Shown here: positions 9,084 to 18,218 of the stretch, one piece after another | Position numbering within the stretch: position 1 is the stretch's first letter | Layout of the letters: every line of letters begins with the position of its first letter | Assembly (NCBI GenBank): GCA_016713865.1 | Contig: JADJOG010000036.1 | Coordinates: forward strand, 1-30,117 | Direction of reading: 5' to 3' | DNA length: 30,117 nucleotides | Origin: Flavobacteriales bacterium | GTDB lineage: Bacteria > Bacteroidota > Bacteroidia > Flavobacteriales_F > PHOS-HE28 | The notes under the pieces: generated by a model | Database searches by the model: none | The model's input: only the letters and a program-made list of their open reading frames with translations | What the model was told of the DNA's origin: nothing | Program-made: the position numbers and the translations under genes

Positions 9084-9168
9084 ACGGACGTGGCGGAATT
9101 GGTAGACGCGCTGGACTTAGGATCCAGTACCGCAAGGTGTGGGGGTTCGAGTCCCCCCGTCCGTACCA
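9084..9168 (+). tRNA. tRNA-Leu(TAG), CCA encoded
   Basis: An 85-base class II tRNA. The acceptor stem pairs ACGGACG with CGTCCGT, followed by discriminator A and an encoded CCA. The anticodon stem CTGGA/TCCAG encloses the loop CTTAGGA, giving anticodon TAG at 9118-9120 (reads CUA and other CUN leucine codons). A variable arm (ACC GCAA GGT) and a T arm (five G, TTCGAGT, five C) complete the cloverleaf. Trigger factor starts 22 bases after the CCA, so read-through transcription into tig is plausible. Confidence 0.97.
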
Positions 9169-9190
9169 GAACTGAGAACAACGATCACGA

Positions 9191-10516
9191 ATGGACATCC
9201 TGAAAGAAGACACCGGCGCGCTCACCGCGACCCTGAAGGTGAAGCTGAGCCACGACGACTACGCTCCCGGCGTTGAGAAAGCCCTGAAGGAGCAACGCAA
9301 GCAGGCCGTGCTGCCCGGTTTCCGGCCCGGCCAAGTGCCCATGAGCCTCATCAAGAAGCGGGTGGGCAAGGCGCTGCTCGTGAACGAAGTGGAGCGCTTG
9401 ATCGACGAAAACCTGCGCAACTACATCGGCACCAACGGACTGCGCGTGCTGGGCCAGCCCTTGCCCTCTAGCAAGAGCACCGAAGGCAACAACTGGGACG
9501 AGCCCGGCGACTTCGAGTTCGCCTACGAGCTAGGTCTGGCGCCGGTATTCGAGATTGAACTCGACAAGGTGAAGCTGGAGTTGCCCGTGGTGGATGTGAA
9601 CGATGAGGTGGTGAGCAAGGAAGTAGAGGACATGAAGCGCCGCTACGGCAAGCTCGAAGCTGCTGCCACCAGCGAAGCCAAGGACATGCTGCTCGGCGAC
9701 ATGATCGAGTTGAATGCCGATGGCACCATCAGGGAAGGCGGCATCATGCACCGCGCAACCATCAGCCTGGAGTTCCTGGAGGATGAAGCCACGCGCAATT
9801 TGCTCACGGGCAAGGCCGTGGGCGACGATGTGGTGGTTGATCCCCACAAAGTGAGCCGTGGCCACGACGACCTGGCCCGCATGCTGGGCGTGGACCACGA
9901 GCGATCCATCACCTCGAGGGCAACTTCATCTTCCGCATCGCGGAGATCAAGCGCATGACGCCCGCCGAGTTGAATCAAGAGCTGTTCGATCGCATGTATG
10001 GCGAAGGCGCTGTGAGCGACGAAGCCGGTTTCCGCGCGAAAGTGAAGGAGGGGCTCGAAGGCATGTTCCGCCGCGACAGCGAGCGCATCTTCCGCCGCTT
10101 GGTGATGAAGGCGCTGCATGAGCAGGCGCGCATCGACCTGCCCGATGCTTTCCTGAAGCGCTGGATCCAGGAGACGAGCAAGGAACCGACCAGCGCCCGA
10201 AGAAGTGGAGCAGGGTTATGCCGGTTATGCTGATGCCTTGAAACGCCGCTTGGTAGAGGACCGCGTGGTGGAGAAATATGGTCTGGAAGCCAAGGGCGAA
10301 GAGATGGATGCCTTCGCCAAGGGCTACATCACCGACCAGTTCGCGCAATACGGCATGCCTGCGCCCGACGGGGAAAAACTCCAACAGATGGCCGGCCGCA
10401 TGTTGGGCGATCGCGAGCAACTTTCGCGGATGCGCGACAGCATCGTGCAGCAGAAGCTGACCGTCCACTTCCGCACCCTGCTCGAGCCCAAGGAAGCGTC
10501 GGGTCAGCCTCGATGA
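9191..10516 (+). CDS. tig: Trigger factor (ribosome-associated chaperone; two frameshifts)
   Basis: About 441 residues after repair, normal for the family. Trigger factor binds ribosomal protein L23 at the exit tunnel and protects nascent chains. The ribosome-binding signature GFRPGQVP is at residues 43-50; a PPIase-like middle domain and a helical C-terminal arm (VVEKYGLEAKGEEMDAFAKG) follow. The frame is broken twice: one base is missing near 9903 (upstream part ends GVDHER, downstream resumes HHLEGNFIFRIAEIKRM) and one is extra at about 10180-10196 (resumes PEEVEQGYAGYADALKRRL). The three pieces are collinear and each matches the family, so I treat them as one gene. The order tig-clpP-clpX is the classic bacterial arrangement. 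Confidence 0.92.
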
Positions 10517-10586
10517 GTTCATAAACTTGGCCCAAACCGCATAAGGCGGCGCCGCGATCGCGCTTCCTTCGCCACAAACCCGAGCG

Positions 10587-11264
10587 ATGTTCCCCAAAGA
10601 CGAATTCACCAAGTACGCCGTGAAGCACCGCGGCATCAGCAGCAATACCCTGCACAGCTACACCGCATCCACCATCACCAGCTCGATGACGCCCTACATC
10701 ATCGAGGAGCGCCAGCTCAACGTGGCGCAGATGGACGTGTTCAGCCGCTTGATGATGGACCGCATCATCTTCCTCGGAACCGGCATCAACGACCAGGTGG
10801 CCAACATCATCCAGGCGCAGCTGCTCTTCTTGGAAAGCGTGGATGCCAAGAAGGACATCCAGATCTACCTGAACAGCCCCGGCGGCGGGGTGTATGCCGG
10901 CTTGGGCATCTATGATACCATGCAGTACATCAACCCCGATGTGGCCACCATCTGCACCGGCATGGCCGCGAGCATGGGTGCCGTGCTGCTCTGCGCTGGT
11001 GCCAAGGGCAAGCGCAGTGCCTTGAAGCACGCGCGGGTGATGATCCACCAGCCCATGGGTGGCGCCGAAGGCCAGGCCACGGACATGGAGATCACCGTGA
11101 ACGAGATCAAGAAGCTGAAGAAGGAGCTCTACGATATCATCAGCAGCCACAGCGGCCAGCCCTTCGAGCGCGTTGAGAAGGACGGCGACCGCGATTACTG
11201 GATGGTGGCCGAAGAGGCCAAAGCCTACGGCATGATCGACGAATTGCTGGTCCGCCACAAATAA
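10587..11264 (+). CDS. clpP: ATP-dependent Clp protease proteolytic subunit ClpP
   Basis: 225 residues, uninterrupted. ClpP is the serine protease chamber that degrades proteins unfolded by ClpX or ClpA. The catalytic Ser129 is in GMAASMGA, His154 in VMIHQPMGG, and the Asp in DRDYWM is at about residue 203. The N-terminal ~35 residues (to about ITSSMTPYIIEE) form an extension longer than in Escherichia coli, as is usual in Bacteroidota. The intergenic 70 bases after tig contain TTCCTTCG at 10564-10571, one base off the promoter consensus seen elsewhere in the window, so clpP may also have its own promoter. ClpX, its partner, is the next gene. Confidence 0.97.
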   Translation: MFPKDEFTKYAVKHRGISSNTLHSYTASTITSSMTPYIIEERQLNVAQMDVFSRLMMDRIIFLGTGINDQVANIIQAQLLFLESVDAKKDIQIYLNSPGGGVYAGLGIYDTMQYINPDVATICTGMAASMGAVLLCAGAKGKRSALKHARVMIHQPMGGAEGQATDMEITVNEIKKLKKELYDIISSHSGQPFERVEKDGDRDYWMVAEEAKAYGMIDELLVRHK

Positions 11265-11285
11265 GCCCCCGCAACGATAGCCGAC

Positions 11286-11310
11286 GCGGCCCCGGCACCC
11301 GCCGGGCCGC
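11286..11310 (+). other. GC-rich hairpin between clpP and clpX
   Basis: A 10-bp stem with one bulged C (arms 11286-11296 and 11301-11310, loop ACCC). It has no T-run, so it is not a canonical terminator; it may weaken read-through or stabilise the clpP mRNA end. TATCTTGG at 11314 lies just after it and could be a clpX promoter element. Confidence 0.4.
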
Positions 11311-11359
11311 GCGTATCTTGGCGGGTCCTTTCCAGCGTAGAGGCCCTTCGACCCTCCCC

Positions 11360-12598
11360 ATGGACAAGAAAGAGATCAAGTGCTCGTTCTGCGGGCGCGA
11401 CAAGCAGGACACCAATGTCCTCATCGCCGGCATCACCGGGCATATCTGTGACGGCTGCATCACGCAGGCCCAGAACATCATCCAGGAGGAGTTGAGCCAA
11501 CGCAGCCGCAGCGAGATGGAGGGCAGCCTGATCCTGCAGCGCCCATCGGATATCCGCGGTTCCTTGACGAGTACGTGATCGGGCAGGACGATGCGAAGAA
11601 GGTGCTCAGCGTGGCCGTGTACAACCACTACAAGCGCTTGCTCCAGAAGCCCGCCACCAGCATCGACGATGTGGAGATCGAGAAGAGCAACATCATCCTC
11701 GTGGGCGAGACCGGTAGCGGTAAGACCCTGCTCGCGAAGACCATCGCACGCATGCTCAACGTGCCTTTCGCCATCGCCGACGCCACGGTGCTCACCGAGG
11801 CCGGTTACGTGGGCGAGGACGTGGAGAGCATCCTGAGCCGCCTGTTGCAAGCTGCCGATTACGACGTGAGCAAGGCCGAGCGCGGCATCGTCTTCGTCGA
11901 TGAGATCGATAAGATCAGCCGCAAGAGCGATACCCCCAGCATCACGCGCGACGTGAGTGGGGAAGGTGTTCAGCAAGCCCTGCTGAAACTGCTCGAGGGC
12001 AGCACCGTGAGCGTGCCTCCGCAAGGCGGCCGCAAGCATCCGGAGCAGAAGCTCATCCAGGTGGAGACCAAGAACATCCTCTTCATCTGCGGTGGTGCCT
12101 TCGACGGCATCGACAAGATCATCGCACGCCGCGTTCGCAGTGAGCGCTGTCGGATATAGCGCGAGCAAGGATGGTCGCATCGATGATGATAACCTGCTCC
12201 AGTATGTGAGCCCGGCCGACTTGCGCAGCTACGGCCTCATCCCCGAGCTCATCGGCCGTTTCCCGGTGCTCACCTACTTGGACCCGCTTGATCGCGAGAC
12301 CCTGCGCCGCATCCTCACCGAGCCCAAGAACGCGCTGATCAAGCAGTACGTTAAGCTCTTCGACATGGACCGCGTGAAGCTCACCTTCGACAAGAAGGTG
12401 CTCGACTTCATCGTGGAGCGGGCGATGGAATACAAGCTGGGCGCGCGTGGCCTGCGCAGCATCTGCGAGGCCATCATGACCGATGCCATGTACGAGATGC
12501 CCGGCGCGCCCGACCGCCCCTCCGAGCTGCGCGTGACACTGAGCTATGCCCGCGAGAAGTTCGACCGCTCGCGCCTGAGCAACCTGAAGGTCGCTTAA
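11360..12598 (+). CDS. clpX: ATP-dependent Clp protease ATPase subunit ClpX (two frameshifts)
   Basis: About 412 residues after repair, the normal length. ClpX is the AAA+ unfoldase that feeds ClpP. The zinc-binding domain has Cys8, Cys11, Cys30 and Cys33 (CSFC and CDGC). Downstream are Walker A GETGSGKT, the pore-loop region AGYVGEDVES, Walker B VFVDEID and sensor-2 GARGLRSI. The frame breaks at about 11556-11560 (one base missing; resumes FLDEYVIGQDDAKK) and at about 12139-12144 (one base extra; resumes SAVGYSASKDGRIDDDN). The three pieces at 11360-11578, 11575-12159 and up to 12598 are collinear parts of one protein. ClpX is highly conserved, so a genuine double frameshift is unlikely. Confidence 0.93.
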
Positions 12599-12615
12599 GC
12601 CCCGTCTTCCGCTGT

Positions 12616-12623
12616 TACATTCG
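12616..12623 (+). promoter_or_regulatory. Putative -7 promoter element, DUF2911 gene
   Basis: TACATTCG 41 bases upstream of the ATG at 12665, leaving room for a ~35-base leader. It follows the clpX stop by 17 bases. Confidence 0.55.
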
Positions 12624-12664
12624 CGGTCCCCGTTCGGCGACCTACCGTCAGCGGGAGTATCGCA

Positions 12665-13534
12665 ATGAAGCATTTCCTTACCGCAGCGCTGCTGGCGGCG
12701 CCTCTCTTCGCCAGCGCACAGAAGCTCCCTCAACCGAGCCCCACGGGCAAAGTGGAGCAGATCATTGGTCTTACCACCGTTAAGGTCGAATACAGCCGGC
12801 CCAGCATGAAGGGCCGCGCCATCTTCGGCGACCTGGTGCCTTATGGCGAGGTCTGGCGCACTGGCGCTAACAAGTGCACCACCATCGAATTCGATGATGT
12901 GGTCATGATTGAAGGCAGTCCGGTGAAGCCCGGGAAATACAGCCTATTCACCATCCCAAGCGAAGACACGTGGGTGCTGCTTCTGAATTCGAACGTGGAG
13001 CTATGGGGTGCCGATGAACGGAAGCCCGAAGAGGACGTGCTCACCGTGAAGGTCCAGCGCGGCAAAGTGGCGGAGGCCGCTGAGACATTCACCATCGGTT
13101 TCGATCGCGTGATGGACGATAAGGCTGTCCTCTTCCTCGAATGGGAGCACATGCGTGTTGAAGTGAGTCTGTTCGCCGACGCTACTGAGAAGGCGCTCGC
13201 CAACATCAAGGAGGCGCTTTCGAAGACCGATGCGAAGTACAATAACTACAACAGCAGCGCTCGGTTCTGCGTGGATCGCAATCTGATGCTCCCTCAAGCC
13301 TTGGAGTGGGCAGAGAAGAGCGTGAGCATGGAAAAGAAGTATTGGAACACCTACACGCTGGCTTTGGCGCGTGCAGCCAATGGCAAGAGCAAGGAGGCTA
13401 TTGAGGCAGCCAATGAGAGCATGAAGCTCGCGCAAGAGGCTAAGGATGCGAATTACGTGAAGATGTGCCGCGATCGGATCTCGGAGTGGACCACGCCTGC
13501 TGGTAGCGCGCGACCGACTATGAAGGGGAAGTAA
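12665..13534 (+). CDS. DUF2911 domain secreted protein
   Basis: 289 residues. A signal peptide (MKHFLTAALLAAPLFASA, cleavage before QKLPQPSP) exports it to the periplasm or beyond. The DUF2911 domain covers about residues 20-170, with conserved VKVEYSRPSMKGRAIFG, GEVWRTGANKCTTIEF and GKYSLFTIP motifs. The C-terminal ~100 residues (from KALANIKEALSKTD) are helical and TPR-like, as in many family members. The family is Bacteroidota-rich and has no established function. It appears to be a single-gene unit, with a promoter element upstream and a terminator downstream. Confidence 0.92.
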   Translation: MKHFLTAALLAAPLFASAQKLPQPSPTGKVEQIIGLTTVKVEYSRPSMKGRAIFGDLVPYGEVWRTGANKCTTIEFDDVVMIEGSPVKPGKYSLFTIPSEDTWVLLLNSNVELWGADERKPEEDVLTVKVQRGKVAEAAETFTIGFDRVMDDKAVLFLEWEHMRVEVSLFADATEKALANIKEALSKTDAKYNNYNSSARFCVDRNLMLPQALEWAEKSVSMEKKYWNTYTLALARAANGKSKEAIEAANESMKLAQEAKDANYVKMCRDRISEWTTPAGSARPTMKGK

Positions 13535-13552
13535 TTCCCTCGACTCTTATTG

Positions 13553-13586
13553 AAAGGGGCCGCCGAATAGGCGGCCTTTTCTTTCT
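13553..13586 (+). terminator. Rho-independent terminator after DUF2911 gene
   Basis: Stem GGCCGCC/GGCGGCC (13558-13564 and 13570-13576, loop GAATA), preceded by GAAAGG and followed by TTTTCTTTC. It begins 18 bases after the stop codon. Confidence 0.9.
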
Positions 13587-13742
13587 GGTTGCAGGGGCCC
13601 GAGTTGCCCGCTTGCTGGAAACCAGGACATATGTTCCTCCGACTGTGCCTCATCGGAGCTTTCACAAGGTCATGGACCGGTTCGTACCGATTGGAACCAG
13701 AGGCCTGAAGCCTCTTGATTCGTTCAAGAACATCCTGAAACG
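13587..13742. other. Gene-free stretch with several short inverted repeats
   Basis: No convincing coding frame on either strand. Between two terminators there are three short inverted repeats: CTCCGA/TCGGAG (13637-13642, 13653-13658), GGTTC/GAACC (13679-13683, 13694-13698) and AGAGGC/GCCTCT (13699-13704, 13710-13715). I do not recognise a known RNA family, and no TAC[A/C]TTCG element is visible. Confidence 0.3.
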
Positions 13743-13778
13743 AAGAAGCCCCGCTAGGTGAACCTAGCGGGGCTTCTT
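13743..13778 (-). terminator. Strong terminator hairpin after the T9SS cargo gene
   Basis: A perfect 16-bp inverted repeat (13743-13758 and 13763-13778) with a TGAA tetraloop on the plus strand. It lies 15 bases past the stop of the minus-strand cargo gene; on that strand it is followed by CGTTTC. It could also stop plus-strand read-through. Confidence 0.85.
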
Positions 13779-13793
13779 TGAAATGGTCAGTGA

Positions 13794-15678
13794 TTAGTCG
13801 AGGGCCACACGCTGCACCATGGTGCCGTTCGCATGCTCAACACGCACCATGTACACGCCCTTGGCCATGCCGGTGAGGTCGATGGTGCCATTGCCGTTCA
13901 AGCGCTGGGTCATCACTTGGTTCCCAAGGATGTCGAGCACCTCGATGGCGTGGTTGCCGCCCCAGATGGTGGTGAAGTTCAGCAGGCCCGTGGTGGGGTT
14001 GGGATACATGCCAACGCCCACGAGCTCACGGCTCTCTTGGATGCCGATGGTGGGGTCGAGCACAAGGCGCACGGCGCTAGCGTTGCCATTGCCATAAACC
14101 TGATCATTCGGGATGTAGATCAGGCTGGCGATGTTCGGCTGAGGAACGGTCACATCATCGACGATGCGGATGACGTTCGCGTTGTTATTGCTCAGCAGGC
14201 GCACCGAGGCATAGAAGGCGCCAACAGGCAGATTCACCGGGTTGTCGAATGTGGCGATCACATAGCCATTGGTAACGTCAGTGGCAGTCAGCGTGATCAC
14301 ATCGGTTTGCGAAATCGGCTGGTTCAGGTTGTCGTTCTGAAGCACGTTCAGTGTATCGTGGATCGAAGCGATGATGGCGCTACCAGCTACCGTACCAGCG
14401 GCGAGCTCGGCGCGGATGGCATAAACGGCAGTAGGCACGCGGCACTGGTAGTAGGTCATGACCTCCAGGCCGTCGGCTGCGCCGGTGAAGCTGTTCGAGC
14501 CCAACGAAGTCAGGTTCTCGATCGCGGTTGGGTGAATGCCTTTTCCATCGAGCGCGTAGCTCAGGTTGTTCACACGGAACGTGCGGGTGTAAGAGTCGTT
14601 GTCTGGATTCGTCTCCAAACCATCCTGATCAGAGGTCAGCGAATACGAAATGGTGTAGTCGCCTTCCGCAAGAGTGCCGATGTTCACGGTCTGGCTCATG
14701 GAAACGGTCGCACCGGGGTCCACATTCGCGAAGGTCTGGCTGGCGGTGAGGCCACCGGGGTTCACCGTAGCGGGCACGGTGAGGTTGGTTTGCGCGTTGG
14801 CGCCCTGATTGGTCACATCAGCACCCAAGGTGATCGAGCTGCCGAACTGGTTCTGGGGAATGGTGTGGAACTCATAGCCGCCGTCGATGTGGGTCATGAA
14901 GGCATTGGTGAGATTGCGCTCATAGTCAGGGAGCTGGCTGAGCACGATGTTGTCGATTGCCCAGAAGTACTCCCAGCCGCCTTCCCACTGGAATTGCAGG
15001 TAAACCACAGGCTGGTTGGCAGCGGCAGACGAGATGTTCAAGCGAACCTCATCAGGGTTGCCCGACCAACGCGTGCAGGGAGGCGCAGCAGCACCAGTCA
15101 CCAGGCAGGGGAAGGGAGCGAAGTCGGTCCAGTTCGTGGTCCGTGCTCACACGCACCTTCACGAAGTCGGATGCATCCAGGTCGAACACGCCGATCAAGC
15201 CATCGAAGGACAGCTGCACCGTGGGTTGCAAGGAGCAGTCGATCGCGGTGGTGGTCAAGCGGGTCATGTGGTTGCCAACCGGAGCAGCGCTGAGGCCGCG
15301 GTCGCTGTTGGCCCAGAGGTAGCCATTGTTGGCGCCGGGTGCGTTGAAATTGGCCGAAGGCACGTAGCCCAGAGCGGCCGGTGCAACAGCAGCCGGGTCG
15401 TTGCTCCAAACGAACGTCACGAGCGGGGTGGGGGCCACGGTCTGGTTGTCAACGTTGGTCCAGCCAGCAGGAATGCTGCCGCCGCTGAAATCCTCGCTCC
15501 AGAATGTGGTGCCGCGGGCAGCGCTGCCCTGCGGTGCTTGCATGTGCTCCAGAAGGGCTTCGGAGCCGGCGTGCCCATCGGCCTTTGCCGTGCGGGCGTT
15601 CGCGATGGTGTGGCTCTGGGCCGCCGCCACCGTGCTGATGCCCACGAGGGCACCGATGAGTACAGACTTCTTCATCAT
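13794..15678 (-). CDS. Secreted T9SS cargo protein with choice-of-anchor J-like domain (frameshift)
   Basis: About 627 residues after repair. It has a signal peptide (MMKKSVLIGALVGISTVAAAQ), then a cleaved-adhesin/choice-of-anchor-J-like region at about 55-240 (WSEDFSGGSIPAGWTNVD ... WAIDNIVLSQLP), Ig-like repeats, and a C-terminal T9SS type A sorting domain (VGMYPNPTTGLLNF ... MAKGVYMVRVEH ... QRVALD). Such proteins cross the outer membrane through the T9SS and are anchored or released; the domain mix suggests an adhesin-like or surface role, not a defined enzyme. The frame breaks at about 15133-15138: dropping one base gives STDHNWTDFAPFPCLVTGAAAP. The start is ATG at 15678 (or 15675), 33 bases downstream of a TACCTTCG element. 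Confidence 0.9.
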
Positions 15679-15711
15679 TGTTTTTGGGGTTGGTTCAACC
15701 GTTAAGGGCGC

Positions 15712-15719
15712 CGAAGGTA
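15712..15719 (-). promoter_or_regulatory. Putative -7 promoter element, T9SS cargo gene
   Basis: TACCTTCG on the minus strand, giving a leader of roughly 30 bases before the ATG at 15678. The leader is A/C-rich just before the start (CCAACCCCAAAAACA on the minus strand). Confidence 0.6.
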
Positions 15720-15808
15720 AACACCTCCCGTGTTCAGCCTTCTGCAGAAAAGACACGGTTGAGGGGCATTTATGCTGCTTCGGCCAGAGTGATTCCGGGC
15801 CGAGGATA

Positions 15809-17651
15809 TCAAACCCCCGATGCCTTTGGTTTCGTCGATGCATTTGAATGAATCGTCGATTGCAGTAGGATGGCAAGAAGGATCAGGAATGCGGGTGAAA
15901 GGAGATTGTACCACAGGAAAGCCAGCTCCAACGGGTCGCCCCGGTCCGTTGCACAGACATCCCATTGATCCAGAGCGAAATGCAGCAAGGTGAGCACCTG
16001 GGTGATCAAGGCGGCTACGAAGACTGCCGTGCCGCCGATCCGCTTCAGGAAGAAGGCCACCAGGAAAACGCCGAGCAGGGTGCCATAGAAAAGCGAACCG
16101 ATGATATTCACGGCTTGGATCGAGGTTCTCGAAGAGCGGGAAAAGCGCCGCGAAAGCCAGCGCGAGCAGCCCGAACCCTAACGTAGCCAATTTGGTCGCG
16201 CGTACTTGTTGGCCATCCGTGCGCTCTTTTCTGACCACATCGACAATGCTCGTGGTGGCCAGCGCGCTCAGCTCGGCGCTGGTGCTGCTCATGCCCGCAC
16301 TGAAGATCATGGCCAGCAGAAGTCCGATGACCCCGATGGGCATATGGTCCATGATGAAGGTGATGAAGATGTAGTCCTGGTCATTGGCTTCGGCAGCGGG
16401 CAGGGTGGCCTTCACCTCAGCGCGGTAGGCTTCGCGGAGCGCTGAGTCCTCGAACAATGCGGTGCTCAGTTCGCGCTCGGCCACGATCAAGCTGCCATCC
16501 TTGAAGCTCCGCTGCGCAGCCACCCAAGAAATCGCTGCGTTAGTCATAGTGGTGGCGTTCTCGGCATGTTGTGCTTGCAGTTCAGCAGCGTCGCGTGCCC
16601 GTTCCGCCTTTGCCGTCACCCCCGGGCTAGGACCGGGGGCGCGGTTCAGTTCCTGAATTCCTCCGCGCCCCTGCGCCTCTGCGGCCATTTCCACCATGTT
16701 CGCACTGTTCCAATGCACCGGCGCCGTATTGAACAGGTAGAACACGAACACCATCACGCCGATCAGCAGGATGAAGAACTGCATGGGGATCTTCAGCAGC
16801 GCGTTCATCCAAAGCCCGCGCTTGGCTTGCGCCACGTTCTGCCCGCTGAGGTAGCGCTGCACCTGGCTCTGGTCGGTGCCGAAATAGGCGAGCTGCAGGA
16901 AGAAGCCACCGATCAAGCCGCTCCAGAGCGTGTACCGGTTGCTCGGGTTGAAGCTCGTGTCAATCGCATCGAGCTTGCCCAGGTCGTTGGCCAATCGCAT
17001 GCTCTCGCCGAAAGAGATCGTATCGCGCAGCAGCCAAACGATCATGCCGAATACCACGAAGAGCCCACCGAAGATCACGGCCATCTGCTGCTTGTGCGTG
17101 ACCCCTACGGCCCTTGCTCCTCCGGTGGCGGTGTACAGGATCACCAGTGCGCCAATGAACACGCAGGTCCAGGCGAGCGGCCAATGCAGCACCTTGCTCA
17201 GGATGATGCTGGGCGCGTATATGGTGAAGCCGGCCGCAAGGCTCCGCTGAACGAGGAAGAGCACGGCGGTGAGCATGCGCGCGCGTCCATCGAAGCGCTT
17301 GCCGATGAACTCGTAGGCCGTGAATACATTCCATTTGTAATAGAGCGGGATGAATACGCGGTTGATCACCAGCATGGCCAGCGGCAAGCCGAAATAGAAC
17401 TGCACGAAGCCGATGCCCTCGAGGTAGCCAAGGCCAGTGGTGCTCAGGAATGTGATCGCACTGGCCTGCGTGGCCATCACGCTGAGGCCAACGGCCCACC
17501 AGCGGTTATCGTTGCCGCCGCGCAGGTATTCGTTGCTGGTGCCGCTGCGCCGCGTTCGCCACACGCCATAGCCTACGATGAAGCCGAGCGTTCCGAGTAA
17601 GATGAGCCAGTCGAGCCAGTGCATGCAGCTAAGCAGGTCGGCGAAGGTCAT
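15809..17651 (-). CDS. Sodium:solute symporter family transporter (frameshift)
   Basis: About 613 residues after repair, with roughly 13 membrane spans. The N-terminal half has the SSS/SLC5 hallmarks GNDNRWWAVGLSVMATQASAITFLSTTG (read here in parts), the GFVQFYFGLPLAM span and the FGTDQSQVQRYLSG motif, so it should couple Na+ to uptake of an unknown solute. A hydrophilic insert between spans (about residues 320-430) is Ala/Glu/Arg-rich and contains repeat-like DNA (see 16619-16683). The frame breaks at about 16119-16124; dropping one base gives FENLIQAVNIIGSLFYGTLLG and continues to the stop at 15809. The start is ATG at 17651, only 23 bases from the divergent start at 17675. Confidence 0.88.
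16619..16683. repeat. Repeat-like insert inside the symporter gene
   Basis: A 7-bp hairpin (CCCCCGG at 16619-16625, CCGGGGG at 16633-16639) is followed by three octamers CCTCCGCG, CCCCTGCG and CCTCTGCG at 16660-16683. The segment is read in frame as a Gly/Pro/Arg-rich loop of the transporter. I infer a small intragenic repeat; no second copy is seen in the window. Confidence 0.45.
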
Positions 17652-17655
17652 TCAT

Positions 17656-17664
17656 CGGAACCTA
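17656..17664 (-). promoter_or_regulatory. Possible -7 element of the symporter gene
   Basis: TAGGTTCCG on the minus strand, 4 bases upstream of the ATG at 17651. It is a looser match than the others and shares its first two bases with the plus-strand element at 17663. Confidence 0.35.
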
Positions 17665-17670
17665 CATTCG
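17663..17670 (+). promoter_or_regulatory. Putative -7 promoter element, gene at 17675
   Basis: TACATTCG followed by only GTCC before the ATG at 17675. A -7 box this close implies that transcription starts at or within a base or two of the start codon (leaderless). Confidence 0.65.
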
Positions 17671-17674
17671 GTCC

Positions 17675-18211
17675 ATGAGTGCACGTTTAAGAACTCGGCA
17701 TGTCGCCTTTGCCCTTCTCACTGGCTTGGGCATGGCCTGCGCGGCACAGGACCAACAGGTTGATCTCTTCGTTTTCGGTACGATGAAGGATGCTGAGACT
17801 GGCAAGCTGCTCGATGTCCATGCAGCCGACGCGATCGATCAGAAATGGGGGCGCCGCGTGCAAGCCACCGCCGGCGCGAAGGGCAAGTACGAATTGCAGT
17901 TGGTGCGCGATGCCGTGTGGATGCTGGAGTTCGGTGCGCCTGGTTACGCGACCAAGCGCTTGAGGCTCGATCTGCACGGGCCCAGCGCAGCCGATTGGAT
18001 CGGCGGTTTCGGGATGAACATCGACATCACGCTCCACCGAGAGGCAGAGGATCACGATCTGTCCTTCGGCGGTAAGCCGTTCGGGATATGCCGCTACGAT
18101 AGCGCGGCGGGCAATTTCGTTTGGGACATGGAGCACACCGAGGCCATGAAGCGCGAATTGAACGCTGCACTGAAGGCGAAAGGCGAGAGCGGCGGCGATG
18201 CGTCTCGTTAA
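17675..18211 (+). CDS. Small secreted protein with carboxypeptidase-regulatory-like fold
   Basis: 178 residues. An N-terminal signal peptide (RHVAFALLTGLGMACA, then AQDQQVDLF) is followed by a segment resembling a carboxypeptidase-regulatory/Ig-like domain: FGTMKDAETGKLLDVHAAD, GKYELQLVRDAVWMLEFGAPGYATKRL. These domains are common on Bacteroidota envelope proteins. The C-terminal third (EDHDLSFGGKPFGICRYD onward) is not recognised. It probably has its own leaderless transcript, faces away from the symporter, and converges on the OmpA-family gene with a 7-base gap. Function unknown. Confidence 0.8.
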   Translation: MSARLRTRHVAFALLTGLGMACAAQDQQVDLFVFGTMKDAETGKLLDVHAADAIDQKWGRRVQATAGAKGKYELQLVRDAVWMLEFGAPGYATKRLRLDLHGPSAADWIGGFGMNIDITLHREAEDHDLSFGGKPFGICRYDSAAGNFVWDMEHTEAMKRELNAALKAKGESGGDASR

Positions 18212-18218
18212 CGCTCGA

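Noticed and set aside
13833..15293. A 486-residue plus-strand frame antisense to the T9SS cargo gene
   Set aside because: Composition is His/Val/Gly-rich noise from a GC-rich opposite strand; the minus strand carries a signal peptide and sorting domain.
16566..17600. A 344-residue plus-strand frame antisense to the symporter
   Set aside because: No recognised domain, and the opposite strand has clear membrane spans and symporter motifs.
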